From a virus, in IMG/VR virus record IMGVR_UViG_3300020473_002200, positions 124,001-188,000 of that record: a stretch of 64,000 bases of DNA; one strand, given 5' to 3'. Under the pieces are notes generated by a model. The model made no database searches. It was not told where the DNA came from and worked only from the letters and a program-made list of their open reading frames with translations. The position numbers and the translations under genes were made by a program. Numbering within the stretch: position 1 is the first letter of the stretch; each line of letters starts with the position of its first letter. Below, one piece after another: positions 25,960 through 36,649 of this stretch.

Positions 25960-27080
25960 AACTACTACGTGAATACATAAGAGAGTTATTACTAATAGAA
26001 TCCGATGAAGTTGATGCCGACGGGTACATCAAAGGTGAGGATGGGAAATGGTATAATCCCCAAGGTCGAAAGCAATGGGAGTTGCCATGGCAATTTAAGA
26101 ATAGCAGGAAGACAGGCAATATCAGGTACTACCCCGACGAGGATGGGACTTGGACTATTAAGCCACCATCGCCTATTCCCTCCAAGTATAACGGGGTTGA
26201 GGGTTACGTCTTGCATGCTGCGTACGAAAAGAATGGGGATGTCAAGTACGGAAGCAAAGTCGCCGGTGTGGATTTGCATGCAGGACAGTCCGCGGAATGG
26301 TGGGAATATCCGAAAGACGGCTCGATCGTAGTAGTACATCCAGAGCTCTATCAACGTGATGACGGTTACCCCTGGTTCACAAATCCCGAGTGGGTGGCGT
26401 ACTATAAAAAGGCGCTGGAAAAGATAATGACTTTGGGTGGAAACGCCTTCTCTTTCGCGAAATTCCAAGGGTTTATAGTTCAGGCCCAAGATCCTAATAG
26501 CGAATGGGCAAAGAGGCTTAGCGACTTAGGGGTAGCTGAAGGTCATACGCTATTAGAGCGTTATGGAAGAGCACTCCTCGATCCTGGTGATGAAGATTGG
26601 GTCGAGCAGGCAAAAGCAGCACGAGAAGGTGCAAAGTTACAGGGGCTATCATTTGAACTGTTTAAATGGCTTGGTGCCCATCTTGACTGGATGAAGACCT
26701 ATTATAAGAAGAGTATAAGTGATTTAGTTCTCCTCGAGCTTCTTGATGTGTACGAAGAATCCCAATCCGCTCCTAAGCCGGATTTAGAGGACGATGCCAC
26801 CGCCACTAAGGAAGGGAAAGAGCTAGCGCTCAAATTAGCTGACGCCATGTACATGCCTGTATTCGCTAAAGGCTTTGCAAAAATATGGCGTAAATTAAAT
26901 ATAAGTCCAAGGGAAGAGATTAGGGCGTTCTCGAAGTACGCAAGGGGAAATCGCACTGATGGTTATACACAGGCACATGATCTCTTAAGGAAGCATGATG
27001 AAACGACATATCCTAGTGGTATCATTTATGAGATACCAGACGAAGCCTATGCAGCGCTAGCAAGAGAATATTACAGCTAA
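25956..27080 (+). CDS. tagged protein, unknown payload (type B tag)
   Basis: 374 residues. Tag MKLLREYIRELLLIES. Payload opens with a Trp/Tyr-rich region (DGKWYNPQGRKQWELPWQF, GTWTIKPPSP), then a mixed central part and a helical C-terminus. No catalytic motif recognised. Codon choice is visibly more G/C-rich than in flanking genes, a hint of separate origin. Confidence 0.7.
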   Translation: MKLLREYIRELLLIESDEVDADGYIKGEDGKWYNPQGRKQWELPWQFKNSRKTGNIRYYPDEDGTWTIKPPSPIPSKYNGVEGYVLHAAYEKNGDVKYGSKVAGVDLHAGQSAEWWEYPKDGSIVVVHPELYQRDDGYPWFTNPEWVAYYKKALEKIMTLGGNAFSFAKFQGFIVQAQDPNSEWAKRLSDLGVAEGHTLLERYGRALLDPGDEDWVEQAKAAREGAKLQGLSFELFKWLGAHLDWMKTYYKKSISDLVLLELLDVYEESQSAPKPDLEDDATATKEGKELALKLADAMYMPVFAKGFAKIWRKLNISPREEIRAFSKYARGNRTDGYTQAHDLLRKHDETTYPSGIIYEIPDEAYAALAREYYS

Positions 27081-27813
27081 TGAAACTACTACGCGAGTAC
27101 ATAAGGGAGTTGTTGAGAGAGAAGGGCGAGCTTGGTAAAAAAGTGTTCGCTCAATCTGCACCTGAAGGTTCTCGCCACGCCGGAGATGAGCCGGACACTA
27201 AGTTGGAGACCAGTTTGAAACGTGCGCTAGCGAATCACTTGTTTGCAGGCGGCGCTTCATCAAAAGAGTTGGGTGAGCTTGGTCCCTACATATTGCGGTT
27301 CATGGATGATCCGGACTACAACGATGTCTTTATCAGATATTCGGGTGGAGAAGTTTGCAGAGGGACTCGGCTGAGTTTAGAAGAAGCCAGAAGTCTTATA
27401 CCTGGTTTCGACAACATGCCACTTGAGAGTGCAACAGGTCGTACACATGCATTCCAGAAGTTTGAAGCTTGGACACAGAAGGTCTCTGTTCCTCCATTTG
27501 AGTATTCCCCTAAGTCTGGCAACCAAGTGTCCTCGTGGTCAACGAACAGCGAAAGAGTCTGTACTCGGTTCGCGAAAAAGAACGCCGGTATTTGGGATGG
27601 AAATGTTGGCGTAATTCTATATACAGACTCTAGCCAAAATGATTTCTTAGATTTTAGCGAGCTGTACAAGTTTGGAGCGCTAAGTAAACACAGCCATGAA
27701 AAAGAAGTAGCAGCATTTGGTCCTGTGTTGGTAACGGCAGTTAAGGTTTACAAAGAGGTTACCGAAGAACAATGGGCTGAAGTGCAAACTGAAGTAGAGT
27801 TAGGAAGACCAAA

Positions 27814-27817
<4 letters not shown>
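27080..27817 (+). CDS. tagged ADP-ribosyltransferase (R-S-E class)
   Basis: 245 residues. Tag MKLLREYIRELLREK. Payload shows the ART triad in order: Arg94 in VCRGTRL, Ser-Trp-Ser-Thr at 152-155 after a beta strand, and Glu207-Lys-Glu209 in HEKEV, an E-x-E motif typical of arginine-specific ARTs. T4 Alt, which modifies host RNA polymerase, is likewise packaged and injected; the same use here is inferred. Paralogue of the next gene. Confidence 0.8.
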
Positions 27818-28864
<1,047 letters not shown>

Positions 28865-28865
28865 A

Positions 28866-29456
28866 ATGAACCTACTACGCGAGTACATAAGGCAACTGCT
28901 AACTGAATCCACTATTGATCCAAAGATCATGAGAATGATCGACAAGGCAGAGAAATATGGTCTTTTCGTGGACATCACATCTAACAGCGTAATCATCTAC
29001 GACGGCCACAACACCGATAAACCGCGCGCTAAAATTCACTTTGAAAGAGATACATCTTTCGGCCCCTGCAGAGGTGGAGCTTACGTTACTTATGCAAAAG
29101 CAGAAGGTGGCTTTGGCCCATTAGCTTATGACGTTGCCATTGAGGCTACAGGCGGTCTGATGTCAGATCGAACTGAAGTTTCCCACGAAGCGATGGTCGT
29201 TTGGGATTACTACGCGAATAACAGGCCCGATGTCAAAGTAGACCAGCTGGACATAATGAAGGACTACGGAGAAGAACAGTTAACTCCTGATGACAAGTCC
29301 GACGATTGCGATCAGGTACCGGCGTACGACAGGTACAAGTCAGACTGGCACAAGTCAGGCCTGTCAAAAAAGATAAGCAAGAGGGGTACGCCAGTCATAG
29401 ATGAGCTTAGAGCGCGTTTCATGCTTTACGACGATAGGGAAGACCACACACTATGA
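28866..29456 (+). CDS. tagged protein, recurrent phage payload (type B tag)
   Basis: 196 residues. Tag MNLLREYIRQLLTES. Payload: CRGGAYVTYAKAEGGFGPLAYDVAIEATGGLMSDRTEVSHEA (seen as separate strands and a helix), then VVWDYYANNRPDVK and DDCDQ. The GFGPLAYDVAIE element looks like the acetyl-CoA-type loop/helix of GNAT folds, but I cannot confirm the chemistry. Proteins of this look are, to my recollection, common in large aquatic phages. Confidence 0.7.
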   Translation: MNLLREYIRQLLTESTIDPKIMRMIDKAEKYGLFVDITSNSVIIYDGHNTDKPRAKIHFERDTSFGPCRGGAYVTYAKAEGGFGPLAYDVAIEATGGLMSDRTEVSHEAMVVWDYYANNRPDVKVDQLDIMKDYGEEQLTPDDKSDDCDQVPAYDRYKSDWHKSGLSKKISKRGTPVIDELRARFMLYDDREDHTL

Positions 29457-30436
29457 AACTACTACGTGAATACATAAGAGGGTTACTTCAAGAAAGTGTT
29501 AGCCCAGAAAAGTTGAAAGATCTTGCTTCGAAGATAATGGTTTCCCCGAGCAATGATTTTTCTGGTCAAGTTGGAGAAAAGATAGCTCTGATGTGGCATC
29601 CGAATGGAATGAACCTAAATAGCATCAAGAATAATAATTTCTTCCCATTTGCAGATATAGCTGCTGGGCCCCTGCCTTCTGCTACTGGCGAGCGGACTTA
29701 TAGGCAAAGACAAAACGCTAGCCATCCGTTTCCACCTCTCTATTCTGTAAAAGCAAGTAGCAGCATTACTTTTAGAAAAGGTGTATGGCAAGGAGCTGAT
29801 CCTTTTGCTAATTCAAGAATCAAAGGTAGCACTATATACGAATTAGTCAATGAACGCGGCCAAAATGGTTTAAGAGACGAAATTGATGCAATTTATGGAC
29901 CTGCCGAGGCTGGTAAAGTAGTCAAGCTAAGATTGGGAGCTATCGGGATCTTTCCTAGAGCGATGGCTAAGGACGAATCTGAAGAGCCGAGAGATGCTTT
30001 TGCTGACCCTAGAGCGATAGGTGTTACAGTTAAAAAATACGGTCCGAAGGAATTTGAGTTTGTAGCAAGCGCGGCCGGGCTTTATGAAAACCCAGTGACA
30101 CGCGTTGGTAAGCTTGGTAGCGAATCCCTAGTAAGTGGCGCGTTTGGCGCCCCTGATAACTTAACCAGCGAAGATATGCAGCAACCAGCCTCTGTAATTC
30201 CTGCACAAACTAGCGGCAGAAAAGATCAAAAATCAGATAGCGCTAGAGTAGCCGACCAAGAAACTTTAGACAGTTTGAGAAGTAGTATTGCTGCTATTGA
30301 TGACTCAAGGATTAGTCTTTCTAATCAAGATTTAAAAACTTTAGCAGATATTAGCACTCTAGAACCTGATGAATTTGAAGAAATTAGAGAGTTAGTTAGA
30401 GGAATATTGTCTAGAAGATCTGGAGAAGAAGCGTGA
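29453..30436 (+). CDS. tagged protein, unknown payload (type B tag)
   Basis: 327 residues. Tag MKLLREYIRGLLQES. Payload includes ATGERTYRQRQNASHPFPPLYSV, STIYELVNERGQNGLRDEID and KVVKLRLGAIGIFPRA, then a disordered Ser/Asp-rich stretch and a C-terminal helical domain. No known motif; the first ~200 residues could form one enzyme-sized domain. Confidence 0.7.
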   Translation: MKLLREYIRGLLQESVSPEKLKDLASKIMVSPSNDFSGQVGEKIALMWHPNGMNLNSIKNNNFFPFADIAAGPLPSATGERTYRQRQNASHPFPPLYSVKASSSITFRKGVWQGADPFANSRIKGSTIYELVNERGQNGLRDEIDAIYGPAEAGKVVKLRLGAIGIFPRAMAKDESEEPRDAFADPRAIGVTVKKYGPKEFEFVASAAGLYENPVTRVGKLGSESLVSGAFGAPDNLTSEDMQQPASVIPAQTSGRKDQKSDSARVADQETLDSLRSSIAAIDDSRISLSNQDLKTLADISTLEPDEFEEIRELVRGILSRRSGEEA

Positions 30437-30969
30437 ATCTCCTACGCGAGTACATAAAAGAATTGCTATCTGAGAATAAGCTGTCCAGCGCTGAGATACA
30501 ACACCTGCAGGCCATCAAACGCGGTTCAAGACATGAACGACGACGACCTCAGGCAATCGTCATAGGCAGGCTAATAGATAAGGGTTTTGTAACCGGCGAT
30601 ATGAAAGGTAATCAATTTCTCCCAGGTTACGGCGCTTCATCTAGTGCTAGCAACCTTGCCATCACTCCAGAGGGTGAAGCAGCATTAAGAGCAACTTTAG
30701 GCAAGGCAGACTCAGACATGGCCAAGTACCAAAAGATAATAATGCAAGCGGTCATCGACGCTGCAGGCAGTTCGGTACCAGAACACGAGTTGCCAGGTTA
30801 CAACCCAAAGACATTCAAGCTAAGAGGAAAGTACCGCAAAGCGTTTGACGAGTTGCGTGGGTTCGGAAGTGACATCGACGCCTTAACGATACAGAGAGAT
30901 TCACAAGGCAACAGAATGGTTAGCCCAGGACCTGATTTTGAGCGTATTAAAAGCGAGTTAGGATTATGA
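30433..30969 (+). CDS. tagged protein with winged-helix-like payload (type B tag)
   Basis: 178 residues from GTG 30433. Tag MNLLREYIKELLSEN. LSSAEIQHLQAIKRG...AIVIGRLIDKGFVTG...LAITPEGEAALRATLG follows the helix-helix-helix-wing order of MarR/winged-helix domains, ending in T-P-E-G. A DNA-binding packaged regulator is possible. Confidence 0.65.
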   Translation: MNLLREYIKELLSENKLSSAEIQHLQAIKRGSRHERRRPQAIVIGRLIDKGFVTGDMKGNQFLPGYGASSSASNLAITPEGEAALRATLGKADSDMAKYQKIIMQAVIDAAGSSVPEHELPGYNPKTFKLRGKYRKAFDELRGFGSDIDALTIQRDSQGNRMVSPGPDFERIKSELGL

Positions 30970-31763
30970 AACTACTTCGCGAGTACATAAGAGAGCTACT
31001 GAAGGAAGATCCAATGGGTTTTGTTCAGGATCTCGCCGCGGCATCTGATCAATTCCGTGACGAAGACTTTAACGAGTTTCACGGCGGCAACCCAGGTAAG
31101 TCAGGAGGCAGGGCGATCAAGCGTGCATTTGCTGCCAACGCTGATTATAACTTTCTCAACTCCTTAGATACTGTTCATTGGATTAAAGACGCTTACAATC
31201 TCAAACCGCTCATAGGCAGATCTCGAGATGAATTATCAGCCACTATGACTCTGCCTAGCGAGCCTTTTAAAGCGCCAAGAGGTTTTAATGCTGACCTAGA
31301 GTTAGGCTTGTGGATAAAGGGTCGTATAACTCTGGCAGCCAATAGTCAAGACGACCTGTACACTGGTACTTACTTCGATTACATGAGAGGACGTGATCCC
31401 GAACAGTTTGAAAAAGATAAGCACCGCAAAGCATCATCAGGTGTAAACAAGAGACCCACTGTTTCAAAAGATTATAGCAGGTACGCAAAGCTAAAAAGAG
31501 GCAATGAGTACCATGAAAAGCTGGCCAGAAAGATTCCGTATGTTCTGGATCAGTCGACTTGGAATCCAGCTTCTATAAACGAGGCGCTAGTAGACAACTG
31601 GCGAGCAAAGGGACTGATTGTCTCGGACCAAAGTATTATCGATGCAATCAAGGACAACCCAGAAGGCGACGGTGTAGGCTGGCTAAAAGAATTTTATGAG
31701 ATGGCTGAGGTATTCGACGTTCCAATGTATGACACAGACAAAAACGTAATCTGGAGCCCGTAA
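30966..31763 (+). CDS. tagged protein, unknown payload (type B tag)
   Basis: 265 residues. Tag MKLLREYIRELLKED. Helical and charged payload with KSGGRAIKRAFAANADYNFL, DTVHWIKDAYNLKPLIGRSRDEL and a region FDVPMYDTDKNVIW at the end. No assignment. Confidence 0.7.
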   Translation: MKLLREYIRELLKEDPMGFVQDLAAASDQFRDEDFNEFHGGNPGKSGGRAIKRAFAANADYNFLNSLDTVHWIKDAYNLKPLIGRSRDELSATMTLPSEPFKAPRGFNADLELGLWIKGRITLAANSQDDLYTGTYFDYMRGRDPEQFEKDKHRKASSGVNKRPTVSKDYSRYAKLKRGNEYHEKLARKIPYVLDQSTWNPASINEALVDNWRAKGLIVSDQSIIDAIKDNPEGDGVGWLKEFYEMAEVFDVPMYDTDKNVIWSP

Positions 31764-32569
31764 TGAAACTACTACGCGAGTACATAAGAGAACTTTTAAA
31801 TGAGAAAGCCCGAGTGCGCGGCTATATTAAGCCGTCTTCTTCTTTTCACACACTTCTACAGTGGGAGCTTGTGGTAGAAGAATTACTACAGCTTCAGAAG
31901 CAGGGTGTTGATACTCGAGGAGGCATGAGCTTAAATCAGAGACTACTTCAGATAATCGATGAATATTTTGGTTTTCAATACAATATCGAGGTAGAGAGGT
32001 ACGATCTCCTAACTCAAAAGAACATTTTAGACTTCATCGAGGATTTTACCAATCACAGATTTTGGGGACTGGAGAGAGAGTTCGGTAGTTATTTTCCCGA
32101 TATAAGTAAGTTGAAGTTTGCTTACTTCTATTCTCGTGGAGATCTTGAGCCTCATGTACTGATGGATGAAGAATTTACAACTCAGATTTATGGTGGTCTA
32201 GACAATCAAAAACGTCTTAGTCACTATACAACTCAAGCGGGAGTAGAAAGAATTCAGGCAGCTATTGACTCAGGTCGACCTTTCGATATATCATGTTTCA
32301 CCGTTGCGGAACGCCCTTTCTTTAGACCTGAATCTAGCTTGGTCGTGGAGTTAATAGGTAATGTTCGTGGGGGTTTTAGGAGTGATATTAAATCTGTCGC
32401 AGTTGATACTGGGCGCAGAGCATGTAATATGTATAGACTAGAGTACCCTGGCAAAGATCAGGATAATATTTGTAGAGAGCTGGACTCTTGTGATAGCGAA
32501 GTTCGTACTTCTTTGTGGAATGAATATATAGCGACGCCTGAAAAGATATTAAGCGTTAAGAAGGTATAG
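31763..32569 (+). CDS. tagged ART/KptA-like protein (type B tag)
   Basis: 268 residues. Tag MKLLREYIRELLNEK. The C-terminal half starts with KRLSHYTTQAGVERIQAAI, a pattern seen at the first strand/helix of H-Y-[EDQ] ADP-ribosyltransferases and RNA 2'-phosphotransferases, followed by FDISCFTVAERPFFRP, SLVVELIGNV and NEYIATPEKI, where a late Glu could complete a triad. Assignment is tentative. Last gene with a clear tag. Confidence 0.62.
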   Translation: MKLLREYIRELLNEKARVRGYIKPSSSFHTLLQWELVVEELLQLQKQGVDTRGGMSLNQRLLQIIDEYFGFQYNIEVERYDLLTQKNILDFIEDFTNHRFWGLEREFGSYFPDISKLKFAYFYSRGDLEPHVLMDEEFTTQIYGGLDNQKRLSHYTTQAGVERIQAAIDSGRPFDISCFTVAERPFFRPESSLVVELIGNVRGGFRSDIKSVAVDTGRRACNMYRLEYPGKDQDNICRELDSCDSEVRTSLWNEYIATPEKILSVKKV

Positions 32570-32571
32570 GG

Positions 32572-33207
32572 ATGTCATCTCAACTTATCATGATTTTAAA
32601 AGAATCAATTTCAGTAGTTCCTACTGGAAAATATATCTTTCAGCATAAGGGGTATCCATTATCAGTTGAGGAGCAAGCAAAAGATCTAGCCGAGGTTGTC
32701 GCCCAGTATCAAAAAAGAAAAGTTTCAGATAAATTACAGAAGACATGCGATGAAAATTTTAATAAACTTTTTCAAGTTTTTTTGGAGTCCAAAGGTAGAA
32801 CGTACAACGTAGATTATTATGACATGGTGATCGTTGGTCTAAAGCCAATAATCATAAAGCTCAAGAAGTACTATGATCGCCCTAGGCCCGCTGCATTAGC
32901 CAAGAGTATGGGCATAGATTTTTTAGGTGATGAGCTCGATTCTGCCCAATCTCCGTCATATCCAAGCGGCCACACCATCCAGTCTTACGTAATGGCAAAA
33001 ATGTTAAGTGATCAATTTCCAGAGCATGAAGAGAACTTGCTTAAAATAGCAGAGATAATTTCACAATCAAGGATTGATCGCGGAGTACATTTTCCAACTG
33101 ATATAGAGTATGGTAAAGAAGTTGCCGAGTCTTTATTTCTTCAAATAAAAGAGGGTCTAGGCGGTGAAACGCCTCAAGACAGGCAAGTATACGATCAAAT
33201 GGATTAA
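32572..33207 (+). CDS. PAP2-type acid phosphatase
   Basis: 211 residues. The three PAP2 motifs are present: KKYYDRPRP, PSYPSGHTI and SRIDRGVHFPTDI, giving the catalytic His, Arg and Asp residues. Soluble class: no clear membrane helices. Its N-terminus SQLIMILKES carries an L-K-E/S site at residues 10-12, so it might be a diverged member of the tagged group. Possible substrates: nucleotides or lipid phosphates. Confidence 0.85.
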   Translation: MSSQLIMILKESISVVPTGKYIFQHKGYPLSVEEQAKDLAEVVAQYQKRKVSDKLQKTCDENFNKLFQVFLESKGRTYNVDYYDMVIVGLKPIIIKLKKYYDRPRPAALAKSMGIDFLGDELDSAQSPSYPSGHTIQSYVMAKMLSDQFPEHEENLLKIAEIISQSRIDRGVHFPTDIEYGKEVAESLFLQIKEGLGGETPQDRQVYDQMD

Positions 33208-33285
33208 GAAAAGTTGAAAAACAACTAGACATCCATTAATTTATTAAATATTTAGATTAAAATAGATTCATCTATTGGGGGTTAT

Positions 33286-35439
33286 ATGCCGTATAAGTTT
33301 AAAGGTAAAAGGGACTGCACACAATCTGGTGGTTCAAAAGGCAAGTTTCAAACTGTCAAAAATGATGGATCAAAAAGATGTTATAAAACAGAAAAACAAT
33401 ACAAAGCGTCCCAAGCCTGGGCTCATGAATATGATGAGGCCGGCTACGGTGAAGAGATTAATGAGGATATTGCGCGAATTCTAGTTGGAGACTTTACTCT
33501 AGAAGAAGGGCAGGCTATTAATCCTAGAAAGCACTATTTGGATTCTGGTTATTCTGGTGGCGCCGCAAGAGCGATCAATTATATGACGTGGTTAAGCGAC
33601 GGAATGCCAACAGCTGCAGACAATAAGCCATACGCGGATGATATAGAAAACTTTATAAATTTTAGAAATTCTTATGGGGCTTTTGAAACATTTAGTTCTG
33701 CAACTCTTTTTTCATTTCAACAAACGGGTGATTTATCGAAAGATGAAATAGAGCTAGGGAAAGGAACAAAGATTCAACTTTTAGAACCCATGAGCAATAC
33801 CACCATAAATGATAATAAAGTAGCGATGAAAGGAAGAGCTGTTGGAAGTCTTATTAAGGTTAAAACCCAACAGGGTTTAGAAGGGTATCTTCACATTAAT
33901 AGAATTCATCATAATCTTGCTGGGACATCTAAAGGGAAAATTAATGATGCTGAAATTGGGGCTGCAATAGAAAGCGTCGTGTTTGCAGCGATTAATGGCC
34001 TGGGAAGGGATGAGGCTTTTGAAATGGCTGTAAGAGATCCAAGAGCTGCAAAATACCCTAACGCGAGTGATTCAGAAAAAGCTAGATTTGAATCCTTAAT
34101 GAAGTCGGGATATGATTCAGTGGAAAATTATTTGAGTAAAGACACTGCACCAAGCTTTTCAGATCCGGTTGACCCTCGGCCCCAAGAGGGAGAAGGTAAT
34201 ACTGCAGCAGTCGATGTCCCAGTAAACGCCGGCGGTCAAACTGCTGAGATTCATGTCAAGTATAATGACAAAACCAGGATGTTCGGTTTAAGAAAAGCAG
34301 ATGGATCTAAGGCTTCTCCTGAGTTTACAAAAGCCAGAAATGCTGTTTTAAGTCAATATGTTCCGACTTTACCAAGCTATATGTCTTGGGTTTCTAGCTA
34401 TAAAAAGAGAACTAATTTCGATCCTTATATGATAGCTGACTTAAGTAATAAAGAAGTTGAGGGTCGTTTAAGAAAGTTTGGAACGATAGAAATAGGTCCG
34501 GATTGGAATCCCATGACAGAAGCAACACCTGAGGGAGCCAGCAACGTTTTCTTAGATCCGAGAAGCTTAGTTACAAATATGCATAAGGACGGAATATTCC
34601 AGAGTGGAATTTCTTCTTTAATGCAGCTTGATCCTTTATTGCTAGCTAAGCCGCCGTTTGATTTAATACCGGGATTATTAAAGACAGACGTTGAAAACGC
34701 CATTAGACCAAATGCAGACCGTGCCCCTGGCGGCGTTTATTATTTCAACTTTTCCGGAAAGGGCTCAACCGCAACTCTTGAAGTGATGGCATTTGCTGTT
34801 GATTTAGAAGTGAATGTGGTAGTTCATAACTCAATTGAGGGTCAAAGCTCTAAATCCAAAGGTTATGATATTCAGGTAGAGGTAGGTGGGGAAACTTTGA
34901 CACCTTTTCAGATTCAGATAAGCTCTTTAGCAAGAGGTAAGCCGTTACAAGTTGGGAAGACTTCTGACTTGCCAAAATTACTTAGTTTAATAGATCCCGA
35001 AAAGAGTAATAAGGTTCCGGAAAGGGTCGAGAAAGTAATAGAGGACGGACTAATTAGAAAAATGATAGAAGAATTAACTGTTATTTCTGAAAGTCAAATC
35101 TCATTAATCATTGAAGAGCTCACAGGCGCAGATAAGTCTGAGATTAAAAAGATGATTGCTAAAGAAATTGAGGGTACCGCGAATAAGAAGATGACGCAAA
35201 AAGTGTTCCAGGCTGAATTTAATAAGGAGCTTAAAAAAGCGCTCGGCGTATCATTTATTGGTGAGCCTGGAAAAATTAATAAGTTTGTCGCAGACACTAT
35301 TCAGAAAGAAATAGAGAAAATGTTTAAAGATAAAGCAACTCAAAATCAAATTGGTGAAATAACAAAAGCTGTTATTAAAAAGCTTTATCGCGAACTAAGC
35401 TACTCTTCAGTTCACATCGTCGATAGAATCAAGCTCTAA
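33286..35439 (+). CDS. large virion-type protein with C-terminal helical domain
   Basis: 717 residues. Basic N-terminus with KSQAW-like repeat region (CTQSGGSKGKFQTVKNDGSK), an SH3-like piece (GTKIQLLEP, GSLIKVKTQQGLEGYLHI), a long middle part, and a C-terminal domain of helices (IRKMIEELTVISESQISLII, KKALGVSFIGEPGKINKFVA, ITKAVIKKLYRELSYSS) that I associate with structural proteins of large aquatic phages. Strand pattern and size fit a capsid- or tail-associated protein; no enzyme motif. Confidence 0.6.
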   Translation: MPYKFKGKRDCTQSGGSKGKFQTVKNDGSKRCYKTEKQYKASQAWAHEYDEAGYGEEINEDIARILVGDFTLEEGQAINPRKHYLDSGYSGGAARAINYMTWLSDGMPTAADNKPYADDIENFINFRNSYGAFETFSSATLFSFQQTGDLSKDEIELGKGTKIQLLEPMSNTTINDNKVAMKGRAVGSLIKVKTQQGLEGYLHINRIHHNLAGTSKGKINDAEIGAAIESVVFAAINGLGRDEAFEMAVRDPRAAKYPNASDSEKARFESLMKSGYDSVENYLSKDTAPSFSDPVDPRPQEGEGNTAAVDVPVNAGGQTAEIHVKYNDKTRMFGLRKADGSKASPEFTKARNAVLSQYVPTLPSYMSWVSSYKKRTNFDPYMIADLSNKEVEGRLRKFGTIEIGPDWNPMTEATPEGASNVFLDPRSLVTNMHKDGIFQSGISSLMQLDPLLLAKPPFDLIPGLLKTDVENAIRPNADRAPGGVYYFNFSGKGSTATLEVMAFAVDLEVNVVVHNSIEGQSSKSKGYDIQVEVGGETLTPFQIQISSLARGKPLQVGKTSDLPKLLSLIDPEKSNKVPERVEKVIEDGLIRKMIEELTVISESQISLIIEELTGADKSEIKKMIAKEIEGTANKKMTQKVFQAEFNKELKKALGVSFIGEPGKINKFVADTIQKEIEKMFKDKATQNQIGEITKAVIKKLYRELSYSSVHIVDRIKL

Positions 35440-35442
35440 AAC

Positions 35443-36288
35443 ATGCTACAAAATCTAGTCGGTAATACTCCGCTTATTGAGTTATCTTCTGGGATACTCG
35501 TTAAGCTTGAAACATACAACCCCACGGGTTCCATTAAAGACCGTATAATTTCCTATATCGTCCGGAAAGCTGTCGAGTCTAAAGAGATCAAACCCGGTAT
35601 GACTCTGGTCGAAGCGACATCGGGAAATACTGGCATAGCGCTTTCTGCTATGGGATCTCACATCGGACACAAAGTTAAGATTATTATGCCGTCAAACATG
35701 TCGGAAGAGCGCAAACAGATGATGAGACTATTTGGCGCAGAGATAGTTGAGGTTGCTCCGCATGATTTTAAAGGCGCAATTGCCCTAAGGAATCAGATGG
35801 TGAAAGAAGGCTGTTGGTCTCCCAATCAGTTTGAGAATAAACTGAATATCGAATGCCACTTTAAAACTACAGCTGATGAAATATATAGACAGCTTCAAGA
35901 TATGGGAGAAGTCTGGGGTGCTTTTGTTTCTGGCGCTGGTACCGGCGGAACCATGATGGGTATTCAAAAATACGTGGAATGTGAAGGGTTGGGTACTCAA
36001 TTGATCTTCATGAAACCAGCTGAAAAAGAGCACGGTATCCAGGGTGTTGGCGATGGTGGAGATTATCTGTTAGATCAAAATCTATTGACTCACACTGTCG
36101 AGATTAAAACGCAAGATGCAATAAAAAAATCTAAAATACTATCTCAAAAACTTGGCATTCCTGTCGGAATATCAGGTGCCGCTAATGTACTTGCAGCAGA
36201 GTGGTACGAAAAAAATCATCTAACATATGGCAAAACAATCACAATGCTTTGTGATAGGGGGGAAAGATATTTGTCTAATGTGACTTAA
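35443..36288 (+). CDS. cysK: cysteine synthase (O-acetylserine sulfhydrylase-like), PLP-dependent
   Basis: 281 residues. NPTGSIKDR holds the PLP lysine, ATSGNTGIALS the substrate loop and GAGTGGTMMG the phosphate-binding loop; NLVGNTPLIEL is the family's opening. Shorter than the usual ~310 residues, mainly at the C-terminus. Makes cysteine from O-acetylserine (or a related donor) and sulfide. With IscU, the A-type carrier and ferredoxin in this window it could supply sulfur for Fe-S proteins. Confidence 0.9.
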   Translation: MLQNLVGNTPLIELSSGILVKLETYNPTGSIKDRIISYIVRKAVESKEIKPGMTLVEATSGNTGIALSAMGSHIGHKVKIIMPSNMSEERKQMMRLFGAEIVEVAPHDFKGAIALRNQMVKEGCWSPNQFENKLNIECHFKTTADEIYRQLQDMGEVWGAFVSGAGTGGTMMGIQKYVECEGLGTQLIFMKPAEKEHGIQGVGDGGDYLLDQNLLTHTVEIKTQDAIKKSKILSQKLGIPVGISGAANVLAAEWYEKNHLTYGKTITMLCDRGERYLSNVT

Positions 36289-36292
36289 ACGT

Positions 36293-36321
36293 CTGTAAAT
36301 AAGAAATTATATTTTTATAAT
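36293..36321 (+). promoter_or_regulatory. phage promoter, TGYAA-type, overlapping a start codon
   Basis: CTGTAA (36293-36298), 17 nt, TATAAT (36316-36321). The ATG at 36320 lies within the -10 box, so a transcript from here could not carry that start codon; either translation begins downstream (Met18) or this promoter serves the following genes. Confidence 0.5.
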
Positions 36322-36649
36322 GGAATACGCAATAATCATATTCGGACTGCTGGCTATTGGTTGTACTTGTATGCTTTTTATGACGATTACTACGTATAAT
36401 AGAAAGATATCTGAAGTACATAAGGCTCTTGCCAGTTTGCACATTAAGGTTTTGGGCTTAGAGTCTGATTTAAACGTCGAAAAGAAAAAGAGCAAGACTG
36501 TAGGTTTTAAAAGTCGCAAAGTAGAGCCTGATGTTAGAAAAGAAGTGATATATAAAGTACCAAAGAAAATTACGGGTGACTTAACAATGACACATCATGG
36601 AAAATCTGCTTTGGTTCAGGCAACACTGAAGGTGAAGAAAACAGAATAA
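36320..36649 (+). CDS. one-TM hypothetical protein
   Basis: 109 residues. N-terminal membrane helix AIIIFGLLAIGCTCMLFMT, then a short coiled coil and a basic C-terminal part (KSKTVGFKSRKVEPDVRKE). No family recognised. The start is uncertain because a promoter -10 overlaps the ATG. Confidence 0.55.
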   Translation: MEYAIIIFGLLAIGCTCMLFMTITTYNRKISEVHKALASLHIKVLGLESDLNVEKKKSKTVGFKSRKVEPDVRKEVIYKVPKKITGDLTMTHHGKSALVQATLKVKKTE

